Source: an uncultured Jannaschia sp.
Lineage (GTDB): Bacteria; Pseudomonadota; Alphaproteobacteria; Rhodobacterales; Rhodobacteraceae
Length of the DNA: 64,000 nt
Assembly (NCBI GenBank): GCA_947494145.1
Contig: CANLTZ010000001.1
Coordinates: 522,551 to 586,550 of the forward strand
Direction: 5' to 3'
Under the pieces are notes generated by a model, which saw nothing but the letters and a program-made list of their open reading frames with translations, was not told the DNA's origin and ran no database searches. Shown one piece after another: positions 55,656-63,981 of this stretch; within the stretch, counting starts at the first letter, position 1; every line of letters begins with the position of its first letter. The translations under genes and the position numbers were made by a program.

Positions 55656-57427
55656 AGTGTTTCCGCCATGTCGATGGCTGCGGGGACGTCGAAGGCCTCA
55701 ACGTTTTGCCAGCCACGCTTCGTTTCGAGCGGGACAAACCAGTGGGCCCCATCCCTTTCCCAGGCGTTCAGCGCAAAGATGGTCTGTGTCAGGGGACAGT
55801 AGCGCGGCAGGCCGGTGATGGGTGTTTCGATCCTGGTCCTTTTCTGGTCGCGGATCTGGGAGTCGACCAGCTTGAACCGCACCAGACTGTTTTCGGATGC
55901 ATCCCAAGCCAGAACGTTGCTGGTTGAGTGAAGATGCAGCAACACCATCCCCTCAAGCTCGAAGCGAATGATGTCCGTCCCGATCAAGGCCGTGTGCAGG
56001 ACACCATCGGTCGTGAAGGTGATCGCCTTTGTGTCGGGTGCGAACGTGACCCTGCGTGGCGTCTTGAACAGGTCATGGTGGTCGTCCGGCAGGGGGTGGC
56101 GGGCCAGCGTGCCGCGCCTGGGGTTCCTGACCCGCAAGGCGCCGTTGGTCTGTTCGATCAGGTAGATGCCGTCGGTGAAGACGACGCGGTCACCGGTTTC
56201 ACGCGGTTTGGAAAGCTTATCCAGAACAACAATTTGCAGCGTGCCATCTTGGGCGACAAGCTGGCATTCCTCCGCCAATGCGACATGGAGATTTCCCATG
56301 GCGGTTTTGGGCTGAGGCCCGATGTTCGTGTCGAGATATCCGGCCTTTCGGGTGACGCTCCTTGCGGAGGTTTGCGACAGGTTCACCGTCACCAGATCCA
56401 ACGCGGTTTCGTCACGTCCCACCAAGAGACTGATCTGCCCGTCCGATTGCGGCTGCACACCAAAAATCGCCTTGCCATGGGGGACCGTCAGCCATATGGG
56501 GGTCGCCCCATCTCGGAACGGATACCAAAGCACCCCGTTCACGTAGTTCACCAGAACCGCGTGGTTGAAACGGTCAAGCAACCAGTCTTTCAGGAAGGGC
56601 TTGGCGGTCAGATCGCCCCGATCGTCTGCGATTTTTGCCACCTTCTTGCGTTCCGGTAGGAAGGGACGGCGAAGGGCCGCGACAATATCAGCGTCCGATG
56701 CCGGCACGATTGACAGCTTTGAATTGCGGCCACGGCTGTTGACATGCACCTCGACCTCATCGGCGCCGTAGCGCGGTTGTACGATGATGCTGCTGGTGAT
56801 GTCGGGATGCTGTGCCAGGTCTTTGCTTTGGGCGGCCCCGACGTACCAGCATTCCTTCGGGCCGCTCTCGAAGTGGTCGAGCAGTTCGTCGATTGTGGAA
56901 TGACCCAATGAGCCCTGCACGATCCGTCCCAGGAAGATGCGGATGTTTTCAGGGGTCAGGTCTTCGGACCAGCCCTTTGCGATACCGGGGACGGTCCACA
57001 ACAGACGCGCCCCGATCTGTTGGGCCCGCAACGAGAGATAGAAAAGGGATGCAAGTGCGGTGATGCGGTTGCTGCCCAGCATCCAAGGTCCGCAATCGAG
57101 CACAACGCCCAGAACGTCTTTCGTTCCCGTTCCCTTGAACTCGCGTCTGCGAAACATGACCTCGCCTTCGGTTACGCGGCGCACGAAATCGTCTGGGTCC
57201 AGCTCCCGCAGGAGCCATTCACTCTCTAGCAGGTTGGACAACCGGCCGCGGTTTTCGATCCCGTCAAAGCCGACGAATTCTCCGGTAATCTGGCGTTCAT
57301 CGGCGGTGGTCGGTGCGGGCAACATCGCGAAGCTGGTCAACATCCCTTCCAGGGCACTGCGCAGGGGCAAGTCCATCTGGGCGAAGAGCGGGCGAAACTT
57401 CGCATAGAGACGGGGTAGGGCGCTCAT
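55646..57427 (-). CDS. vWA-like protein with beta-propeller-like C-terminus
   Basis: Set at 593 residues from MSALPRLYAKFRPLF; the track's 145 upstream codons are antisense-frame noise over a separate gene. Around residue 100-160 it reads KDVLGVVLDCGPWMLGSNRI, laid out like a von Willebrand A domain, but the MIDAS DxSxS is replaced by DxGxW, so metal binding may be altered. From about 290 on, repeated strands (VVFTDGIYLIEQTNGALRVR, AITFTTDGVLHTALIG, NVLAWDASENSLVRF) suggest a propeller. The ATG overlaps the preceding stop (ATGA). Confidence 0.7.
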   Translation of the reverse strand: MSALPRLYAKFRPLFAQMDLPLRSALEGMLTSFAMLPAPTTADERQITGEFVGFDGIENRGRLSNLLESEWLLRELDPDDFVRRVTEGEVMFRRREFKGTGTKDVLGVVLDCGPWMLGSNRITALASLFYLSLRAQQIGARLLWTVPGIAKGWSEDLTPENIRIFLGRIVQGSLGHSTIDELLDHFESGPKECWYVGAAQSKDLAQHPDITSSIIVQPRYGADEVEVHVNSRGRNSKLSIVPASDADIVAALRRPFLPERKKVAKIADDRGDLTAKPFLKDWLLDRFNHAVLVNYVNGVLWYPFRDGATPIWLTVPHGKAIFGVQPQSDGQISLLVGRDETALDLVTVNLSQTSARSVTRKAGYLDTNIGPQPKTAMGNLHVALAEECQLVAQDGTLQIVVLDKLSKPRETGDRVVFTDGIYLIEQTNGALRVRNPRRGTLARHPLPDDHHDLFKTPRRVTFAPDTKAITFTTDGVLHTALIGTDIIRFELEGMVLLHLHSTSNVLAWDASENSLVRFKLVDSQIRDQKRTRIETPITGLPRYCPLTQTIFALNAWERDGAHWFVPLETKRGWQNVEAFDVPAAIDMAETLWL

Positions 57428-57813
57428 GCGAGGGCCTGCAAATTGCACTCTTCCAAAGGTCTGGCTGCACTGAAGTTCCAAAGCTTTGGCCCCTCGGTGA
57501 TCGCGACGGTGCCATGTCGTGTAAGCGTTTCGACCAATGCAGGCATGAGTGGCGCAGGCATGTCGGGTTCGTATCCCGATTGGCACAGTAGCCCGGGCGC
57601 AACAGCATAAAGGTATATTGGTGGCTCCGGCAGCCATGGCAGGCCGACATCTGCTTGGAAGGAGAAAGCCGCCAACCAAGCATCGCCCATCACCAGCATC
57701 AGACCTTTGCGACCGACCAGCTTGCCGCAAAGCACTGGCATCTGCGCACCATGCGCAATGAGCCCGGCCACGTCTTTCGTCGGATAAGCCGGTCGCAGGG
57801 CGAAGGCCGGCAT
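57424..57813 (-). CDS. 129-residue protein of the MoxR-vWA operon
   Basis: MPAFALRPAYPTKDVAGLIAH... ends FSAARPLEECNLQALA. It starts inside the stop of the MoxR gene (TGATG) and ends overlapping the vWA gene (ATGA), so it is translationally locked between them. It is soluble, with hydrophobic strand stretches (MLVMGDAWLAAFSF; PPIYLYAVAPGLLC). I cannot name it; by position it may be one of the small bpX-associated domains. The two tight overlaps and non-repetitive composition make it a real gene. Confidence 0.72.
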   Translation of the reverse strand: MPAFALRPAYPTKDVAGLIAHGAQMPVLCGKLVGRKGLMLVMGDAWLAAFSFQADVGLPWLPEPPIYLYAVAPGLLCQSGYEPDMPAPLMPALVETLTRHGTVAITEGPKLWNFSAARPLEECNLQALA

Positions 57814-59000
57814 CAGCTTGCTGCGGCGGGTTTTGGCGTGTCGCGAGAAACGGAAGCCACAAGCCCAGACTTCAGCACGGCAAGGTTTTCCGGCACCTCG
57901 CCCTCGGGGAAGCCCGCATCGATACGGATCAGAAGGGCTTCCAGCTTCACCTGCCAGATCTCGAAAGCCGGGTCTGACGGCAGGGCGGGTTTCTCCTGCA
58001 GAAGTTTTTGGCCGTATTGTACCAGTTCACTGCTCAGCGCCTGCGGACCAAAGCTGCTGTAGCTTACGCTTTCGGTGAGCAGGGCATTTTCGCCCTTGCC
58101 GAGTTCGGTTGCCAGCAAGTCTTTGACTTCGGTTTGCAGGCCTTGATCCTGCACCATGTAGATGACGGGCCAAAGGTCGGCGACGCTAGCTTTGTCGCGT
58201 CCGGCCAGCAAGGCTGCTGCCGCGATCAGCTTCTGCCCTTTGACGAGGCGCCGGTCCGACAACATCAACCCGCCAACACGGAGCTTGCGCAGAATATGCG
58301 CATAAGCTTCCAGAACATCCGACAGGTCCACCTGACCCGTGGCCTGCGTCAGCACATCAAGGTCCGCTGCGGACAAGGGCGGCGTCACATCCTCTGGCCG
58401 TTCTCCAAGCTCACCTTGGGCTTGGGTCCAGCCTGCGGATAGCAGAGCGGTCAGGTTTTGGTCGCTGACGGGCTCGATAAAGGACGTCAACAGAAAGCGG
58501 TCCGCAAAGGCCTGCAGCATAGGGTCTTCGGGCAGCGCGTTTGAGGCTGCAACGCAAGACCAAAGCGGCACGTCCTTCTCAAAGGTGCCCCGCCGGTAGC
58601 GACGTTCGTTCAGCACGCCCAGCAACGTGTTCAAGATCGCGGTGGAGCCAAGGAAGATTTCGTCCAGAAAGGCGATGTTCGCCTCCGGCAGCATGTTCTG
58701 CGTCACCGGTCTGACTTCGCCCGCCTTCAGCGCGGCAAGATCAAGTGCCCCAAAGAGTTCGCTCGGTTCGGTGAAGCGTCCGATGAGATACTCGAAATAG
58801 CGGCCCTGAAATTGCTCTGCCGCGGACTTCACGGCGGCTGACTTGCCGGTGCCGGGTGGGCCGATGAAAAGCACATGTTCGCGGGTGATGAGCCCGAGAA
58901 CGACAAGTTCGAAAAGGAGGCGCCGTTCGACCAACTTCTCGCTTGCAGCGTCAAGGGTTTGCGACAAACGGATTACAAGAGTTGCTACTGTGTCAGTCAT
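57813..59000 (-). CDS. MoxR-type AAA+ ATPase
   Basis: 395 residues from MTDTVATLVIRLSQTL (the track's extra 65 codons are not credible). Walker A is FIGPPGTGKSAAV (about 47-54), Walker B is IAFLDEIF (Asp113-Glu114), sensor 1 lies in CVAASNALPEDP and an Arg finger in FADRFLL. The lid and a helical C-terminal extension follow. MoxR ATPases typically work with vWA proteins to remodel or activate clients; the vWA-like partner is two genes downstream. It leads the four-gene operon and is divergent from the LRR gene. Confidence 0.88.
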   Translation of the reverse strand: MTDTVATLVIRLSQTLDAASEKLVERRLLFELVVLGLITREHVLFIGPPGTGKSAAVKSAAEQFQGRYFEYLIGRFTEPSELFGALDLAALKAGEVRPVTQNMLPEANIAFLDEIFLGSTAILNTLLGVLNERRYRRGTFEKDVPLWSCVAASNALPEDPMLQAFADRFLLTSFIEPVSDQNLTALLSAGWTQAQGELGERPEDVTPPLSAADLDVLTQATGQVDLSDVLEAYAHILRKLRVGGLMLSDRRLVKGQKLIAAAALLAGRDKASVADLWPVIYMVQDQGLQTEVKDLLATELGKGENALLTESVSYSSFGPQALSSELVQYGQKLLQEKPALPSDPAFEIWQVKLEALLIRIDAGFPEGEVPENLAVLKSGLVASVSRDTPKPAAAS

Positions 59001-59125
59001 CAAAAATTCGGCCCAAAGCCCCCTCATTTGCCTGCCACGGTGAAGGCAGGCGTTCAACCGTCTTGGGATTGGCTTGAACTTGTCGAAGCCGTGTGACTTT
59101 CTCGGTACAAAACGAAGGTTTCTGC
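59001..59125. promoter_or_regulatory. Divergent control region of the MoxR operon and LRR gene
   Basis: 125 bp between two divergent starts. It contains the hairpin GCCTGCC-acggtgaa-GGCAGGC (59030-59051) and is richer in A/T near both ends. Promoters for both directions must lie here, but no clear -35/-10 pair stands out. Shared control of the two transcripts is inferred. Confidence 0.4.
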
Positions 59126-59806
59126 ATGTCCATCTTCTCGCGTTTGAAATCTGTCTTTGGTGGCGCGGCCGCCCCGCGCGCTGAACCAACTGCACAGGCG
59201 GCCACGAGCGCTGTGCCCAAGGTGAGCAAGCCCGTCGCGCCCCAGCCCACGCCCGCGACCGACCAGCGGTCTGTCCGACTCAACCGGCAAGTCGACAAGA
59301 TCGCACCCGGGATTGCCTGCGATGACTTTGACGGGTCCAGCAGCCTGATCACTGCGGTGCCCGATGATCTTGTCGTGCGCTATCGGTTGAAGCTTGTCGG
59401 CTGCAAAAAGCTGACGGACTTGCCAACGGGGCTGTCCGTGCCTTCCTTGGACTTATCCGGCTGCACTGCACTTCAGCGTCTGCCAAGCGGGATGAATGTG
59501 ACCTTTCTGACCTTAAGCGGCTGCCAAGCGATCCGTGAATTGCCGGAAGACCTTCGAATTGCGGGTGGCATCTTGAATCTAAGCCGGTGCACGGGGCTTA
59601 CGTCGCTGCCCGACAATCTGGGTGAGGTGGCCGGGCTGAACCTGAATGGGTGCAGCAACATCACGGGGCTGCCCGCCGGCCTGATCGTCACGTCCTGGAT
59701 TGATATCACGGGCACCAAGATCACAGAGATACCGGAGGCATATTCCGGTGTCGGGTTGCGGCGTGGAATTGACGTGATCAGCTCTGAAGAAGCGCTGGCA
59801 AGTTGA
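59126..59806 (+). CDS. Short leucine-rich-repeat protein
   Basis: 226 residues starting MSIFSRLKSVFGGAAAPRAE; the GTG at 59093 lacks a ribosome site, while gaagg precedes this ATG. A basic amphipathic N-terminus and a Pro/Ala linker (about 13-50) lead to six LRR-like repeats of 20-23 residues with the pattern LxLxGCxxLxxLPxxL (for example LDLSGCTALQRLPSG, LTLSGCQAIRELPEDL, LNLNGCSNITGLPAGL). The regular Cys in each repeat is typical. Probably a cytoplasmic recognition or scaffold protein. Its last 29 bases overlap the convergent radical SAM gene. Confidence 0.83.
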   Translation: MSIFSRLKSVFGGAAAPRAEPTAQAATSAVPKVSKPVAPQPTPATDQRSVRLNRQVDKIAPGIACDDFDGSSSLITAVPDDLVVRYRLKLVGCKKLTDLPTGLSVPSLDLSGCTALQRLPSGMNVTFLTLSGCQAIRELPEDLRIAGGILNLSRCTGLTSLPDNLGEVAGLNLNGCSNITGLPAGLIVTSWIDITGTKITEIPEAYSGVGLRRGIDVISSEEALAS

Positions 59807-60659
59807 CATCTGCGGGCGCGCGACGTTCCAGAAAGCCGTCCCCGAACAGGGCGCGCAAGTTCAGATCCTTGAGGTGGGAATAGCCGATATGGCATCGACA
59901 GTAGGCGACCGAACAGGGGCGCGGTCTCAGGGCCTTTTCGAAGCCGGGGTCGTAGATGTTTCCGATTGGCGTCTTGATGAAATGGCAGCGGGTGGCGGTT
60001 CCGTCTGCTTCGACTGAAATGACCGTCTCCCCCGTAAAACAGGCGCGGTTTTTGCTGCGATGCGGCCGGTGGTTGAGCGTGAAGAGTGGGTCGACGGCAG
60101 TCAAACGTGCGATCTGCTCGCGGGTGTACCGGATGGCCCGGCCCGTCATTGCGTTGACCCAGAGATAGGCATTGGCGGGAAGCGCTTCTTTTAGGTGTTC
60201 GATTTCATCCAACCCGGCGGGGTCACCCACAACGCCGACGCTATAGCGGGCGCCAAGCGTTTCGAGTTCATGAATTTTCGCCACGAACTTCGCCCGTGTG
60301 ACTTCGGTGGGGTGGTAGCTTATCCAGAAGGCGGCTTTGTTCAGGTCGCAATCCCGCAACCATTTCGTATCGCAAGAGAAATTCGTCTGGATCGCAACCG
60401 TGGATATATGGGGTAGGTGGGACAGCTGCGCCATGGCCTTGCGGTAGTAGCCCCTGATCAGCGCCTCTCCCCAGGGGGTGAACAATATGGACATGTCTCT
60501 CGATTGTGCGGCGACCCAGTCGCGGAACTTTTCCAATGCAGCGCGGTCGCGGTCCAAGGCTGCTCGGCTGTCTTGTGTCTTGGCGAAGGGGCAGTACCCG
60601 CAGGCATAATTGCAGCTTGATAAGCTGCCACGCCATAGGATCGTGAGCGGCTCTGTCAT
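59778..60659 (-). CDS. STM4011-like radical SAM protein
   Basis: 293 residues. The radical SAM cluster motif is SSCNYACGYCPFAK (CxxxCxxC) near residue 14. A C-terminal Cys set (CHFI...CSVAYCRCHIGY) suggests an auxiliary iron-sulfur cluster of SPASM/twitch type. It resembles the STM4011 family, known to me only as a conserved member of a gene cassette with unknown product. It overlaps the upstream gene by 4 bases and is last in its operon. Confidence 0.78.
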   Translation of the reverse strand: MTEPLTILWRGSLSSCNYACGYCPFAKTQDSRAALDRDRAALEKFRDWVAAQSRDMSILFTPWGEALIRGYYRKAMAQLSHLPHISTVAIQTNFSCDTKWLRDCDLNKAAFWISYHPTEVTRAKFVAKIHELETLGARYSVGVVGDPAGLDEIEHLKEALPANAYLWVNAMTGRAIRYTREQIARLTAVDPLFTLNHRPHRSKNRACFTGETVISVEADGTATRCHFIKTPIGNIYDPGFEKALRPRPCSVAYCRCHIGYSHLKDLNLRALFGDGFLERRAPADVNLPALLQS

Positions 60660-61957
60660 GCTGGGGCGAAGGCCTCCATCCGTTGCGTGACGCCGGGCGA
60701 ATAGAGCCAGGGGCCAATCGCATCTGATCGCTCCAATCCGGCGTGTGTCAGTTGCAGCGTCGGCCCCATGGTCAGCAGGTTGGCGCTTGCAAGCTGGCGC
60801 AGTTCGGGAAACGCATCCTGTGCAGACAGGCCGAAAAGGCTTTCGAAGCGGGCCGCATTCAGACCCTCCCGGTTCAGCAGGGACTTCAACAGGTAGCGCC
60901 GCATTCTGTCGGACCGGCCAAGGCGGATGCCGTGATCGATCTGATCGAAATCAGGGCGATCCTTGGCGATGTAGCGCCGGAGCACGCCAAGCACGGCGGC
61001 GCGGCTGACCGCAAAATCCATCGCGTAGTGCAAATCGCGGGTGTAGGATCTGGCACCGGGCCCCAAGCCGATCATACCGTCTTCTTGGCAGGTATATTCA
61101 CCGCCCAGATCGGGGCCTTTGCGAAAATGTCGCATGGAAATCTGGCTGTAGCCTTCGGAAAGCAGCATGTCGCGGCCATGGCGGTACAGGTCCAGACGCT
61201 GCGCGTCCCACACATCTGCCCGACCATGGAGCCCGGTCCGCGGGCGAACATAAAGCGGATAAAGATACACTTCTTCCGGCTGCCATCTCAGCGCTTGCCT
61301 GATCGAATAGCCAAAGCTCGTCAGGGTCTGGTTTGCGGCCCCGTAGATGAGATCAACATTCAGCGCGCGGAACTCTTGCGTCCGGATGCGATCAAGCGCG
61401 GCCTCGACATCGGCGGTTTTCTGCGGTCGCCCCATGGCCTTCGCTTCGGCCTCGTCAAAGGATTGAACGCCGATGCTGATCCGCTGGACCCCCCGGTCTT
61501 TGAGGATCGTGAGCCGGTCATCTGTCGCGGTTTTCGGCGATGTCTCGACCGCGGTGGGGCAATCGTGGGGGGCGGCTCGAAAACGGCGGTCGAGAAGATC
61601 AAAGAGCTGATCAAGCTCCCGCGGTCTCAGCCATGTCGGGGTGCCCCCGCCGAAGGCCATTTGGACGGGCGGCTCGGTGATGCCAACGGCATCGGCGGTC
61701 ACTTCGGCTTCGCGGGTCAGGGCCGCCAGGTAGGCTTTGGTGAGATCCTCATCGGGGTTCACAAGTGTAAAGAGGTTACAGAAGCCGCAGCGCATTTCAC
61801 AAAAGGGCACGTGGACATACAGAAATCGTTTCGATGGCTCATTTCGCCAAGCGTCGCGCAGTGAAACGGGCGGCTCAATGGGGCGATAGGTGGATTTGTG
61901 CGGGTAGGCGTAGGCATAGCCCTGATAGGGTTGGACGAGAGCGGGCGGCAGGGTCAT
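60656..61957 (-). CDS. STM4012-like, HemN-type radical SAM protein
   Basis: 433 residues. The N-terminal motif VHVPFCEMRCGFCNLF is the coproporphyrinogen-dehydrogenase-like radical SAM signature, followed by MAFGGGTPTWL and ISIGVQSFDEAEAKAMGRPQ. The C-terminal HemN-like region is also present. The family context (STM4012) rather than a heme pathway explains it best, since no hem genes are nearby. ATGA overlaps link it to both neighbours. Confidence 0.82.
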   Translation of the reverse strand: MTLPPALVQPYQGYAYAYPHKSTYRPIEPPVSLRDAWRNEPSKRFLYVHVPFCEMRCGFCNLFTLVNPDEDLTKAYLAALTREAEVTADAVGITEPPVQMAFGGGTPTWLRPRELDQLFDLLDRRFRAAPHDCPTAVETSPKTATDDRLTILKDRGVQRISIGVQSFDEAEAKAMGRPQKTADVEAALDRIRTQEFRALNVDLIYGAANQTLTSFGYSIRQALRWQPEEVYLYPLYVRPRTGLHGRADVWDAQRLDLYRHGRDMLLSEGYSQISMRHFRKGPDLGGEYTCQEDGMIGLGPGARSYTRDLHYAMDFAVSRAAVLGVLRRYIAKDRPDFDQIDHGIRLGRSDRMRRYLLKSLLNREGLNAARFESLFGLSAQDAFPELRQLASANLLTMGPTLQLTHAGLERSDAIGPWLYSPGVTQRMEAFAPA

Positions 61958-62754
61958 CGCAGGGGGCCCTCCAAGATGACTTCGCCGTAAGGCACATCCC
62001 AGACAGTGGGGTGCCCGAGCCGGTGGCCTCGGTAGCCACCTTCGCCAAATGCGTCCCCATGATCAGAGCAGACAACCAGCAATGTCGGCCGTCTGATGGA
62101 TGCAAAGAGCGGGCCCAGTGCCCCATCGAGCGCTTCCAATGCTGCGGCTTGGCTGTCTGGCCCGTCGCGCCGCGCGCCATCAAGGTAGGCGCGATGCGGG
62201 ATGTGGCAGGCGGACAGGTTCATGAACAGGAAAACGGGACCTTGCGTGGCGGCGAGCCGTTCGCAGGCCTTCCCCACCTGATGCTCTTGCGAGCGGGCAT
62301 TCGTGACCCCCATGGCCGGGGACCACCAACTTTCCTCAAAAAGATCGGGCAGCGTCCTGCCAAGGGGGGTTTGCTTGTTGAAGAACCCCGTGCCGCCGAT
62401 GCAGATCGTGCGATAGCCTTCCTGCGCAAAGCCGGTGACGATGTCCGGCGCATCGAAGTCCAGCGTCATTGGGCCGGTGCTTTGGCTGCCTTTGAAGCGT
62501 GCCGCAAAGAGCCTGTCTTCACCGGAACCGCCTGGTGTGGCCGGCGTTGGAAGGAAGCCAGCAAAGAAGGCTTGATGCGCCGCGTAAGTAAAGCTGGCAG
62601 GACTGTGGCGTTGCTCCCATTTGCCCAAAACGCGGGCCAGAACCGGTGTCCGCCCGTCCGCCATCGCTTGCGCAGCCACGTCGTAGCGCAGACTGTCAAT
62701 TGTCAGAAAGAAGATGTCATGGCTGCCCAGGCAGGCGCTTGCGTCAAGCGGCAT
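61954..62754 (-). CDS. STM4013/SEN3800-like hydrolase (alkaline phosphatase superfamily)
   Basis: 266 residues with the metal sites of the phosphatase/sulfatase superfamily: FLTIDSLRYD (first Asp), a candidate nucleophile Ser/Thr in HSPASFTYAAHQAFFAG, VVCSDHGDAFGEGG (Asp-His) and YRGHRLGHPTVWDVP (His). It has no signal peptide, so it is cytoplasmic. It probably hydrolyses a phosphate or sulfate ester within the cassette's pathway. It overlaps the genes on both sides. Confidence 0.8.
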   Translation of the reverse strand: MPLDASACLGSHDIFFLTIDSLRYDVAAQAMADGRTPVLARVLGKWEQRHSPASFTYAAHQAFFAGFLPTPATPGGSGEDRLFAARFKGSQSTGPMTLDFDAPDIVTGFAQEGYRTICIGGTGFFNKQTPLGRTLPDLFEESWWSPAMGVTNARSQEHQVGKACERLAATQGPVFLFMNLSACHIPHRAYLDGARRDGPDSQAAALEALDGALGPLFASIRRPTLLVVCSDHGDAFGEGGYRGHRLGHPTVWDVPYGEVILEGPLR

Positions 62755-63814
62755 CTGATTGCACTTTCATCATTTGCTGCACTTGCCAGTCCTGCGGTGT
62801 ACGCCCGCCGATGGTCATGCGCCGGATATGGTCACCGAACGCATTCACTTCAAATACAACATGATTGCGGAGATCGGCCGTGACCGCGATGTCGGGCGAC
62901 ACGGTCAAGCTGTCTGGAAAAGCGGCCTGAACGTTCCGTACCGTTTGCCAAAGCGCGTCAACGTTCTCTGGCGCCATCAAGGCGAACAGCGCGTCACTTG
63001 CGGCCCGCTCTGCGTCAAGGTGCAGGTTTGTAATCGGGCCGCGGCTAAGGCGCAGTATGGCAAAGGGCGGTGCATTGCGCGTTGCGACGATACGCAGATC
63101 ACAGGTGCGGCCCGCGATCCCTGCCTTGGGGATCCAACGCTCAACATGAAGCCCCATGGGACGTAGGAAATCAAAGATGCACTGCACATCTTCGGTGGTG
63201 TTGAGCTTTTGCACCCGCTTAACAAAGCGCGGACCGGATTTGTCCGGCATCAGGGTCGTATGTGCGATTACCTGGCCCCTGGGCCCGGACATCAGCGCCA
63301 TGGTGCCCGCGGCACCCGCCCCGAACCGTTGTTTAACGAACAATCGCTTTTCCTGGCGCAACAGCGTGAGCAATCCATCGAACGATTCCGGCGGGGAAAA
63401 GACCTGCGGCACGGGAACACCCCGAGCACTCAGATGGGCGGCGCAGGTGGTCTTGTCGTAGCAGAGCGCGATATCTTCCGGGGACGCCGTCAGATGGACA
63501 CCAGGCTGAACGGCGTCCTGCTGCAAGGCGCGAAGCCCGAAGGCAAGTTGGGCGGGGGCCATCAGCGCAGAGTTTGTGGTGGGATAGCCCCTCCGCTCCG
63601 CCTCGGCCCGGCCTGCATTAAGTACCGCGCCCATGGCCGCGACGTTTTCATCGGGAGATTCGAAGCGCAGCCAATCCCCCGGCCGCAAATCGACCGTCTC
63701 GCCATAGGCCAGCGGGATTAGATCGCACAATCCCGCACGATTGGCCGCTTCCCGGAAGGCATCGAACCGGCGCCCCGTGCCGGACCCCATCACAACAACC
63801 CGATTGGTGATCAC
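62744..63814 (-). CDS. STM4014-like ATP-grasp protein
   Basis: 356 residues starting at a GTG that overlaps the stop of an upstream frame (GTGA). ATP-grasp-like features: YDKTTCAAHLSARGVPVPQVF, RLFVKQRFGAGAAGTMAL (Lys of the ATP site and small-residue loop) and VVFEVNAFGDHIRR (metal-binding Glu/Asn). Such enzymes usually form amide or thioester bonds using ATP. It overlaps the phosphatase-like gene by 11 bases. Confidence 0.78.
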   Translation of the reverse strand: MITNRVVVMGSGTGRRFDAFREAANRAGLCDLIPLAYGETVDLRPGDWLRFESPDENVAAMGAVLNAGRAEAERRGYPTTNSALMAPAQLAFGLRALQQDAVQPGVHLTASPEDIALCYDKTTCAAHLSARGVPVPQVFSPPESFDGLLTLLRQEKRLFVKQRFGAGAAGTMALMSGPRGQVIAHTTLMPDKSGPRFVKRVQKLNTTEDVQCIFDFLRPMGLHVERWIPKAGIAGRTCDLRIVATRNAPPFAILRLSRGPITNLHLDAERAASDALFALMAPENVDALWQTVRNVQAAFPDSLTVSPDIAVTADLRNHVVFEVNAFGDHIRRMTIGGRTPQDWQVQQMMKVQSDAA

Positions 63815-63981
63815 TCCGATACGGCGATGTAATGACTCGCCCTACCATTCCAGACGTCGGGTTGCTGGGCCTCCTCCAGAACGACGTTCGGGTATTTGGA
63901 GCGGAGCGCCGTCTGCGTCTCCTTGAACCGCGCCGGGTTTGCCGGAGGCTGATTGATCTTAGTTACGCGGCTATGTCTGAT
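63811..63981 (-). pseudogene. C-terminal fragment of a further cassette gene, cut by the window edge and probably frameshifted
   Basis: Upstream of and overlapping the ATP-grasp start, the minus strand is open for 56 codons without a start codon. It reads VTKINQPPANPARFKE, later RSKYPNVVLEEAQQ, and ends WNGRASHYIAVSE. It looks like a genuine protein tail, and the ending recalls STM4015-type LRR proteins. In the neighbouring frame YAALDRSDIAA runs in from the window edge to a stop at 63963, so a one-base frameshift near 63967 would join them. Not in the ORF track. Confidence 0.45.

Noticed and set aside
60656-61957. HemN/HemW in heme synthesis
   Set aside because: The radical SAM motif is HemN-like, but the gene is embedded in an STM4011-4014-like cassette with no heme genes around.
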